Below the pieces are notes generated by a model. That model did not search any database. It had not been told where the DNA came from and saw only the letters and a program-made list of their open reading frames with translations. Source: Bacteroidaceae bacterium (GTDB lineage: Bacteria > Bacteroidota > Bacteroidia > Bacteroidales > Bacteroidaceae). Taken from it: a stretch of DNA of 15,301 nucleotides. The stretch lies in NCBI GenBank assembly GCA_024695315.1, contig JAILIJ010000031.1, forward strand, positions 1 to 15,301, given 5' to 3'. Every line of letters starts with the position of its first letter. The first letter of the stretch is position 1. Positions 7,690 to 13,279 of the stretch are shown in pieces. The position numbers and the translations under genes were made by a program.

Positions 7690-8182
7690 TGTTTTTTCTC
7701 CTCTTTAGTTTGTTAAACAATTCGTTTCGTGCCCGTGAGAGTAGTGTGGATACGGATGTCTGCCGTATGCCTAAGATGTCGGCAATCTCGCTAAGTTCAC
7801 GTTGTTCCAGTTGTCGCATTCTCAACACGATGCCTGACGTTGAAGGCAGAAGGTTTATCTGTTCGTTCATCCACTGCTCCAACTCTGCATATTCCAGGTG
7901 GTCGCGCTGCGTATCTTCATCTACTGCAGGCATGGATTCATCCAAAACTGTGAGACAATGTGTCGTACGCCATCTGTCGATACACACACGTCGAGTGGTT
8001 ATGGTAACCGAAGCTTTCAGGTGAGGTACATCGTTGATACTCTCATGCAGACACCACAGTTTGAGCATCACGTCTTGCGCAATGTCCTCGGCATCGTCCT
8101 GGAGATAGCCAAAACGTTCAGCTATTGCTACGGACTTTGCCCTGATTATACTTGCTTCTATTGTGAATTCTTCTTGTGTCAT
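7682..8182 (-). CDS. ECF-type RNA polymerase sigma factor
   Basis: At 166 aa the protein has the standard two-domain ECF layout. Region 2 spans about 5-75, with the -10-binding/core motif DDAEDIAQDVMLKLW (29-43) and ITTRRVCIDRWR (61-72). Region 4 spans about 113-163 with the helix-turn-helix LSEIADILGIRQTSVSTLLS (130-149) followed by RARNELFNKL. It directs RNA polymerase to a small regulon, often including its own operon. The start at 8182 gives MTQEEFTIEA; a copy of the start region 22 bp upstream opens only a five-codon frame. It leads a three-gene operon with the putative anti-sigma factor and an exported protein. Confidence 0.93.
   Translation of the reverse strand: MTQEEFTIEASIIRAKSVAIAERFGYLQDDAEDIAQDVMLKLWCLHESINDVPHLKASVTITTRRVCIDRWRTTHCLTVLDESMPAVDEDTQRDHLEYAELEQWMNEQINLLPSTSGIVLRMRQLEQRELSEIADILGIRQTSVSTLLSRARNELFNKLKRRKNNE
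7698..7704 (-). promoter_or_regulatory. Shine-Dalgarno site for the putative anti-sigma gene
   Basis: The minus strand reads AGAGGAG, centred about 12 nt upstream of the ATG at 7689 and lying inside the sigma gene's last codons. Strong Shine-Dalgarno sites are uncommon in Bacteroidetes. This one supports the chosen start and suggests re-initiation, which would keep sigma and anti-sigma production in step. Confidence 0.5.
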
Positions 8183-8214
8183 ACACTTATATTTCTTGTG
8201 TCATACATTTATAT
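8171..8214 (-). repeat. 22-bp tandem duplication over the sigma start codon
   Basis: Bases 8171-8192 and 8193-8214 are adjacent copies of a 22-bp unit (TTCTTGTGTCATACA... on plus), differing only at 8186/8208. The downstream copy on the minus strand contains the sigma ATG (8180-8182). The upstream copy contains an identical ATG at 8204 that reads MTQEI and stops at 8187-8189. Because 22 is not a multiple of three, the two starts are in different frames. The duplication therefore creates a mini-ORF directly ahead of the sigma gene. Confidence 0.9.
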
Positions 8215-8229
8215 AACGAACAAACAGCA

Positions 8230-8237
8230 CAAATTTA
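8230..8237 (-). promoter_or_regulatory. Possible -7 element for the ECF operon
   Basis: The minus strand reads TAAATTTG, an exact TAnnTTTG match 48 nt upstream of the sigma start. No good TTTG -33 element lies at the usual distance, so this is a weak candidate. An ECF-autoregulated promoter of unknown consensus may be used instead. Confidence 0.3.
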
Positions 8238-8372
8238 AACAAGAAATAGTAACTTTTTTTCATTTGTTCCTACATTTTGCGTCCGATATGTTTAAAAAGT
8301 ATAAGTACAAATTTCAAAAAACTTAATGTCAACGCATCACGGCAAAATACTTTCTTTTTGTTACACAATTCT

Positions 8373-8416
8373 CCTTCGTATTACCTTCGTATTACCTTCG
8401 TATGTCCTTCGTAACT
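8373..8416. repeat. Four 11-bp tandem repeats (CCTTCGTATTA)
   Basis: Four head-to-tail 11-bp units occur: CCTTCGTATTA (8373-8383), the same (8384-8394), CCTTCGTATGT (8395-8405) and CCTTCGTAACT (8406-8416). All share CCTTCGTA. The 11-bp period is close to one helical turn, so the cores lie on the same DNA face. They sit in the divergent region roughly 190 bp from the sigma start and 150 bp from the fcl start. Iterated sites for a regulator, or a dispersed chromosomal repeat, are both possible. Confidence 0.85.
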
Positions 8417-8531
8417 CTTCTGTGAAATTTCAATTATCAATATGTAAGCAGTACTTTGCTATCCAAATAACATTTTGTACTTATTCATGCAAGTTTTTGC
8501 AAGAATAAGCAAAATTTGGAAATCATTTCAT

Positions 8532-8539
8532 TAACTTTG
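8532..8539 (+). promoter_or_regulatory. -7 element for fcl
   Basis: TAACTTTG exactly fits the Bacteroidetes -7 consensus and lies 27 nt before the fcl start, so the leader would be about 20 nt. The nearest TTTG (8515-8518) is only 13 nt upstream, short of the usual 19-23, so the -33 element is unclear. Confidence 0.5.
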
Positions 8540-8566
8540 CAAGAAATAAACTAAAATAGCATAATC

Positions 8567-9772
8567 ATGTTAGATAAAAGTGCAAAAATCTATGTTGCAG
8601 GTCACCATGGACTTGTAGGTTCCGCAATATGGAACAATTTGAAATCACGCGGATATAACAATCTTGTTGGTCGTAGCCATAAGGAACTTGACCTTACCGA
8701 TCAGGTTGCCGTAAAGAAGTTCTTCGATGAGGAAAAGCCAGATGCTGTGGTTCTTGCTGCAGCTTTCGTTGGCGGTATCATGGCTAACAGCCTCTATAGA
8801 GCAGACTTCATGATGATGAACATGAAGATTCAATGTAATGTATTCTCGGAGGCTTATGCACACGGGGTTAAGAAATTCCTCTTCCTCGGTTCTACTTGTA
8901 TCTATCCTAAAAATGCTCCACAGCCAATGAAGGAGGATTGCCTCCTCACTTCTGAGCTCGAATATACTAACGAAGAGTATGCCATCGCTAAGATTGCAGG
9001 TTTGAAGATGTGCGAAAGCTATAATCTTCAGTATGGCACTAACTACATAGCTGTTATGCCTACAAATCTCTATGGCCCTAATGATAATTTCCACCTTGAG
9101 AATAGTCACGTGATGCCTGCCATGATGCGTAAGGTTTATCTCGCAAAACTTATTCACGAGGGCGATTGGAAGTCAATACGTAAGGACCTCACAATCCGCC
9201 CTGTAGGCGCTACTATTCCTGAGAACGGAGAGAAGGTACGCTATGAGGTTAACGGAGAAAGCGACGAGGCTACTATCCTTAAGGTTCTCGCTTGGTATGG
9301 AATTGAGAACAACAAGGTAACTCTTTGGGGTACTGGTACTCCACTTCGCGAATTCCTCTGGAGCGAGGATATGGCAGATGCCTCTGTACACGTACTCTTG
9401 AATGTAGATTTCAAGGACATAATAGGAATAGAGAAATACTCATCTGTTCACTATGGCGCAAGCACAGACGGAGCTGTTGACCGTAACCATAGCGCTGGTC
9501 GTGGTGGAGCCATTCCAAGTCTCGGTGAAATTCGCAACTGCCACATCAACGTAGGTACAGGCAAAGAGCTTACTATCCGTCAGCTCTCAGAACTCGTTGT
9601 CAAGGCTGTAGGATTCGAGGGCGAAGTAGCATTCGACTCAAGCAAGCCAGACGGAACAATGCGCAAACTTATCGATGTGAGCAAGCTTCACTCTCTCGGA
9701 TGGACACACAAGGTGGAAATCGAGGATGGAGTTCAAAAACTGTTTGATTGGTATAAAGAAAGTCTAAAATAA
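8567..9772 (+). CDS. fcl: GDP-L-fucose synthase
   Basis: Fcl is an extended short-chain dehydrogenase that epimerises and reduces GDP-4-keto-6-deoxymannose to GDP-L-fucose with NADPH, in the cytosol. It supplies fucose for capsule and surface glycans. The Rossmann nucleotide motif GHHGLVGS is at 12-19. Ser109 in LGSTCIYP and Tyr138/Lys142 in EYAIAK form the catalytic set, and the substrate-site motif PTNLYGPNDNF follows at 165-175 with His181. The product is 401 aa, against about 320 in E. coli. The extra length is at about 195-245 (charged segment with EVNGESDEAT) and 282-325 (with HYGASTDGAVDRNHSAGRGG). Bacteroidales versions are often longer. The partner GDP-mannose dehydratase gene gmd is not in the window. 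Confidence 0.93.
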   Translation: MLDKSAKIYVAGHHGLVGSAIWNNLKSRGYNNLVGRSHKELDLTDQVAVKKFFDEEKPDAVVLAAAFVGGIMANSLYRADFMMMNMKIQCNVFSEAYAHGVKKFLFLGSTCIYPKNAPQPMKEDCLLTSELEYTNEEYAIAKIAGLKMCESYNLQYGTNYIAVMPTNLYGPNDNFHLENSHVMPAMMRKVYLAKLIHEGDWKSIRKDLTIRPVGATIPENGEKVRYEVNGESDEATILKVLAWYGIENNKVTLWGTGTPLREFLWSEDMADASVHVLLNVDFKDIIGIEKYSSVHYGASTDGAVDRNHSAGRGGAIPSLGEIRNCHINVGTGKELTIRQLSELVVKAVGFEGEVAFDSSKPDGTMRKLIDVSKLHSLGWTHKVEIEDGVQKLFDWYKESLK

Positions 9773-9781
9773 CTCAAGTTT

Positions 9782-9809
9782 CGCAAGTTCGGCAAAAGCC
9801 TTACTTGCG
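9782..9809 (+). other. Hairpin between fcl and the DUF4861 gene
   Basis: CGCAAGT (9782-9788) pairs with ACTTGCG (9803-9809), and after a 2-nt internal loop GGC (9791-9793) pairs with GCC (9798-9800) around an AAAA loop. It starts 10 nt after the fcl stop. An A-run, not a U-run, follows, so it is not a standard terminator on the plus strand. It may be an mRNA-processing or partial termination structure between the two genes. Confidence 0.4.
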
Positions 9810-9866
9810 GGAAGTAAAAAAAGGAGTTATTGGGGAGCGATAAAAGATAAGTTAAATAAAATAATT

Positions 9867-11096
9867 ATGAAGAAGTTATTATTTTTCTCTGCACTATTCT
9901 ATGCTGCATCATCCTTTGCTGCCGATAAGGTAACGGTCAAAGTCAGCAATCCCGCTGACGTGATACGTGCCAACGAGGTTGTGGAAGTAAGTCTTGATGC
10001 CGTTAAGAAAAAACTTAATAATGCTCAGTCATTTATCGTAACTGATGCTGACGGTAATGAAATTGCAAGCCAGATTACTCACGACGGGAAACTGATTTTC
10101 CAGGTTGGAGTAGCTGCTAAGGGTAAATCTGTATATTACGTTACAACTGGTTCTCCAAAACAATATGACACAAAAGCGAAAGGACGTCTTTTTACTGAAC
10201 GTGGCGACGAGTTCGGTTGGGAAAATGATCGCGTAGCTTATCGTATATATGGACACGGTGGTGCCGTTGGCTATGACCTTTTCAACAAAAGTACGGATGA
10301 GATGATGCTTGACTATTGGTATGCAAGCGAGCAGAATCAGGAAATGCGTAACGTATCAAGAGACCTTCATACTCGTGGCTATCACGACCTTGCAGACCAA
10401 GTATATAACGCTTACTGCTACCACATTGATCATGGCAAGGGTATGGACTGCTACACAGTTGGCCCAACACTCGGAGGTGGAGCTGACGCACTTGTAAATG
10501 CAGACGGAAGCCTTTGCATGCCTAAGTGTTACAAAAAGTATGAGATTCTTGACAAAGGTCCTCTTCGTTTCACAGTAAAACTTACTTACCCTGAAATCAA
10601 CTATGCCAACCAAAAAGTGGTTGAGACACGCATTATCACTCTCGATGCAGGAAGTCAATTTAACAAAGTTTCTGTTAGTTTCGACGGTCTAACTGGCAAT
10701 CCACAGATTGCTTCTGGAGTAGTAGTACACAAACAGAATCCTACGGCTTACGTTCTTAGCCAGAAAAATGGATATGTTGGCTACGAGGACCTTGGCGACG
10801 CAAGTGTTTACAACAAGAAATATCAGGCAGAATTAGCAAAGCAGATGGGCAAGATTTATGTAGGAACTATCTACCCAGGCAAATTATCTGAAGTGAAATT
10901 TATGGAACGTGCCAACGGCATAGCTACTGGACACGCTCTTGGAATAGGCACTTACAAGGATGGCTACACTTACTTCTTCGGTACAGGATGGAGCAAGAAC
11001 CCTAACACAGGTTTCGACAATCTCACAAAGTGGGAAGCTCATCTATCTGATACTGCCAAGAAGGTGAAAAATCCTTTGAAAATATCTGTAAAATAA
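9867..11096 (+). CDS. Secreted DUF4861-family protein
   Basis: This 409-aa protein starts with a clear signal peptide (about 1-18, MKKLLFFSALFYAASSFA), so it is exported; there is no lipobox cysteine. The body matches my recollection of DUF4861. An N-terminal beta domain begins KVTVKVSNPADVIRANEVVEVS, followed by the signature region with WENDRVAYRIYG (about 119-130), a DLFNKSTDEMMLDYW stretch and a His/Tyr-rich segment with YHIDHGKGMDCYTVGPTLGGG. DUF4861 genes are often found near carbohydrate-use genes in Bacteroidetes, and many members remain uncharacterised. A carbohydrate-active enzyme role is an inference. It lies 94 nt after fcl and may be read through from it. A strong hairpin ends the unit. 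Confidence 0.85.
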   Translation: MKKLLFFSALFYAASSFAADKVTVKVSNPADVIRANEVVEVSLDAVKKKLNNAQSFIVTDADGNEIASQITHDGKLIFQVGVAAKGKSVYYVTTGSPKQYDTKAKGRLFTERGDEFGWENDRVAYRIYGHGGAVGYDLFNKSTDEMMLDYWYASEQNQEMRNVSRDLHTRGYHDLADQVYNAYCYHIDHGKGMDCYTVGPTLGGGADALVNADGSLCMPKCYKKYEILDKGPLRFTVKLTYPEINYANQKVVETRIITLDAGSQFNKVSVSFDGLTGNPQIASGVVVHKQNPTAYVLSQKNGYVGYEDLGDASVYNKKYQAELAKQMGKIYVGTIYPGKLSEVKFMERANGIATGHALGIGTYKDGYTYFFGTGWSKNPNTGFDNLTKWEAHLSDTAKKVKNPLKISVK

Positions 11097-11106
11097 GATA
11101 AAAAAT

Positions 11107-11145
11107 ATTATGATTCTCCAGTCCTAATAATTGGAGAATCATAAT
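11107..11145 (+). terminator. Terminator after the DUF4861 gene
   Basis: ATTATGATTCTCCA (11107-11120) and TGGAGAATCATAAT (11132-11145) form a perfect 14-bp stem with an 11-nt loop, 10 nt after the stop codon. A short T-run (ending at 11148) follows on the plus strand and an A-run precedes it. It ends the fcl-DUF4861 unit 31 nt before the response regulator start. Confidence 0.8.
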
Positions 11146-11176
11146 TTTCTAACACCATAATAAAGACCTTTAACCC

Positions 11177-11701
11177 ATGATGTATAAATCCATACTTGTG
11201 ATTGACGATAATGAGGGAGTGCGCATATCTCTTAAATATCTGCTCAAAAAAACGTTTGAAAATGTCATTACTCTTGACTCTCCCGAAAACTGTTTACAAG
11301 TGCTCGAAAAACAGGACATAAGCATTGTCATTCTCGACATGAATTTCAGCTTAGGACTTAATACGGGAAATGAAGGACTCTTCTGGCTAGATAAAATCAA
11401 AAAGTCACACCCTAAGCTTCCGGTTATTCTTTTTACCGCATACGGAGACATAGAACTTGCCGTAAGAGGTGTGAAAGCAGGCGCTTCCGACTTTGTTGTA
11501 AAGCCTTGGGACAACACGAAACTGATGGAATCAATACGTAATGCATTTGAAAAGCAACAGGAGATACGCCCATTGGCAGAAATAGAAGTCGAACACATTA
11601 GAAACGCCATAGATAAATGCGGAGGAAACATGAAGCTTGCGGCAGAATTGCTTGGCGTTAGCCGTCAAACCATTTACAACAAACTAAATAGCTTTAACTA
11701 A
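11177..11701 (+). CDS. Short NtrC-like response regulator: receiver plus Fis-type helix-turn-helix, no AAA+ domain
   Basis: The 174-aa protein has a CheY-like receiver (about 4-125): acidic pair Asp10/Asp11, phospho-acceptor Asp54 in VILDMNF, Thr87 in LFTAYGD and Lys109 in VVKPW. A Fis-type DNA-binding domain follows at about 137-172 (IRNAIDKCGGNMKLAAELLG, then VSRQTIYNKL). The sequence is NtrC-like, yet only about 12 residues join the two domains where NtrC proteins carry a sigma-54-activating AAA+ domain of roughly 230 residues. It would thus act like the RegA/ActR type, as a DNA-binding regulator not dependent on sigma-54. ATG codons at 11177 and 11180 are both usable. The kinase gene follows after 12 nt. 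Confidence 0.9.
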   Translation: MMYKSILVIDDNEGVRISLKYLLKKTFENVITLDSPENCLQVLEKQDISIVILDMNFSLGLNTGNEGLFWLDKIKKSHPKLPVILFTAYGDIELAVRGVKAGASDFVVKPWDNTKLMESIRNAFEKQQEIRPLAEIEVEHIRNAIDKCGGNMKLAAELLGVSRQTIYNKLNSFN

Positions 11702-11713
11702 CACAACCAGCAC

Positions 11714-12517
11714 ATGTATCACGAGTCATTGTATAACATGGCATTAGAAGCCATATATAATGGTGATTTCTCCTACAGAATTCCTAAAGAAAAAGCTGTT
11801 TTTCCTGGCGAACAAGCTGCAATAGAGACTATCAATAAGATGCTTGAAATTATGCAAGAGCAACGCCAAAGCATAGAAATGGCTTCGTGGGAAAAACTGA
11901 CAAGGATTCTCACCCATGAAATTATGAATTCTCTTGCTCCTATAGTTTCGCTTAGTGATACATTCATGGAAGATGTGAACATTCAGCATTCGGACCTCTA
12001 CGAGGGAATAAAGGCCATACACGACACTTCTGAGGGACTCATATCTTTTGTAGATGGATACCGAAAATTCTCGTCTTTACAGAAGCCAAAAACAGAAGTC
12101 ATAAATATCAAGAATTTTCTCAACAATATCGTAAGTCTTGGAATAATTCCTGATTCTATAAGCGTGGAAATAAATGTAGAGCCTGAAAACATGGTTCTAA
12201 CAGTCGATCCAAACCTTATAAGACAAGTCATTACCAATATTATGAAAAACGCCATAGAAGCAGGCGCAACGCGCTTACTTCTATATGCTTTTAAATATGA
12301 AGGGGCACCGGGTAGAATAAGAATAAGTAACAATGGGCCTTCTATTTCTAATGAGGAACAAAAGGAAATATTCGTCCCTTTCTTTACTACTAAAAAGGCT
12401 GGTAACGGAATAGGACTTAGCCTATGCCGACAAATCATGAATATTTGTGGAGGAAGCATTTCGATACTTCCTACTGGTACTAATGGCTGGAATACAAATT
12501 TCCAAATAGAAATATAA
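11714..12517 (+). CDS. Soluble sensor histidine kinase, NtrY-like, without PAS or membrane segments
   Basis: The 267-aa kinase autophosphorylates and presumably passes phosphate to the regulator encoded 12 nt upstream. The N-terminal segment (about 1-57, NGDFSYRIPKEK then ETINKMLEIMQEQRQ) is helical. The H-box is LTRILTHEIMNSLAPI with His68. The catalytic ATPase domain has the N-box VITNIMKNAIEA (about 172-183), a G1 box written SNNGPSI with Asn where Asp is usual, the F-box IFVPFFTTK (219-227) and the G2 box GNGIGLSLCRQI (230-241). No transmembrane segment is present. From memory, relatives of this family are about 430 aa with membrane helices and a PAS domain just before the H-box. Here the flanking segments are joined directly. 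Confidence 0.9.
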   Translation: MYHESLYNMALEAIYNGDFSYRIPKEKAVFPGEQAAIETINKMLEIMQEQRQSIEMASWEKLTRILTHEIMNSLAPIVSLSDTFMEDVNIQHSDLYEGIKAIHDTSEGLISFVDGYRKFSSLQKPKTEVINIKNFLNNIVSLGIIPDSISVEINVEPENMVLTVDPNLIRQVITNIMKNAIEAGATRLLLYAFKYEGAPGRIRISNNGPSISNEEQKEIFVPFFTTKKAGNGIGLSLCRQIMNICGGSISILPTGTNGWNTNFQIEI

Positions 12518-12541
12518 ACATACCGACAATAGTGCGTATTC

Positions 12542-13234
12542 CTACTTAGAAGAATACTCTAAATCGCCTTTTGGCTCAATAACTCGACCGTCAAATAAAT
12601 TCACTATACGATCTGCAAACGAGGCATCTCGCTGGCTATGAGTTACCATAACTATTGTCGCTCCAGCTTTATGCATCTCGGAAAGCAGTTGCATAGCTTC
12701 TAATCCATTCTTTGAATCTAGATTTCCTGTAGGCTCGTCTGCTAATATTAGTTTTGGTTTAGAAATTACGGCCCGGGCAAATGCCACCCTTTGTTGCTGT
12801 CCACCTGATATTTCATTTGGATAGTTCTCTGCCCTATGACTAATTTCCATCTTTCGTAAGATACCCATTACAAGTTCCTTACGCTCATTTGATGGGTAAT
12901 TGAGTAACTTCAAAGGTAATTCAACATTCTCATATACCGTAAGTTCATCTATAAGATTAAATGACTGAAAAACGAAACCTAATCTTTTACGACGAAAGCG
13001 TGTGCGCTCTGCATCTGACATATTCGTAGTATCTTCTCCACAAAGTATATATCTGCCTTCGGATGGCCTATCTATAAGACCTAGAATATTAAGAAGCGTC
13101 GTTTTACCAGAACCAGAAGGCCCCATAATTGCAACAAATTCCCCATCCTTCACATCAAGGCAGATATCTTGTAAAGATACCGTATCTGACGTTTTAGAAT
13201 GAAAAATCTTTCGTATATTTTCTAAATGTATCAT
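12542..13234 (-). CDS. ABC transporter ATP-binding protein, LolD/MacB type
   Basis: This 230-aa nucleotide-binding subunit is complete. Walker A is GPSGSGKTT (38-46), the Q-loop Gln is at 90 (GFVFQSFNLI), the signature SGGQQQR is at 143-149, Walker B LILADEP is at 162-168, the D-loop NLDS follows at 171-174 and the switch His is at 199 (VTHSQRD). Spacing and the GFVFQSFNLIDELTVYENVELPL stretch place it in the MacB/LolD/FtsE branch, which powers FtsX-fold permeases that move substrates across the envelope without classic import. It lies 45 nt downstream of the permease gene on the same strand. It converges with the histidine kinase with only 24 nt between their ends. Confidence 0.95.
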   Translation of the reverse strand: MIHLENIRKIFHSKTSDTVSLQDICLDVKDGEFVAIMGPSGSGKTTLLNILGLIDRPSEGRYILCGEDTTNMSDAERTRFRRKRLGFVFQSFNLIDELTVYENVELPLKLLNYPSNERKELVMGILRKMEISHRAENYPNEISGGQQQRVAFARAVISKPKLILADEPTGNLDSKNGLEAMQLLSEMHKAGATIVMVTHSQRDASFADRIVNLFDGRVIEPKGDLEYSSK

Positions 13235-13279
13235 TTTTAACTATTTTTCTTAATTTACATAAATAAAACAGATAATACC

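Larger units (their letters stand above)
8183..8566. other. Divergent intergenic region between ECF operon and fcl
   Basis: This 384-bp AT-rich region drives transcription both ways. It holds the upstream part of the 22-bp duplication, a candidate minus-strand -7 element, an 11-bp four-copy tandem repeat in the middle and the fcl -7 element near 8535. Small plus-strand frames here (for example from 8326) have no coding character. Confidence 0.6.

Noticed and set aside
8373..8416. The 11-bp repeats as a CRISPR array
   Set aside because: Units are only 11 bp and directly adjacent, with no unique spacers and no cas genes nearby.
8645..9157. 170-codon minus-strand reading frame
   Set aside because: It is wholly antisense to the catalytic half of fcl, whose motifs are clear, and arises from codon bias on the opposite strand.
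9782..9809. Rho-independent terminator after fcl
   Set aside because: The stem is interrupted and followed by A residues rather than T residues on the plus strand, so it was recorded only as a hairpin.
11170..11631. 153-codon minus-strand reading frame opposite the response regulator
   Set aside because: It mirrors the regulator gene, which has all receiver and HTH motifs; the Ser/Phe-rich reading is typical of an antisense shadow.
12536..12557. GTATTC/GAATAC inverted repeat as a shared terminator for the convergent kinase and ATPase genes
   Set aside because: The stem is only 6 bp of mostly A-T pairs with a 10-nt loop, partly inside the ATPase coding end, and no U-tract follows on either strand.
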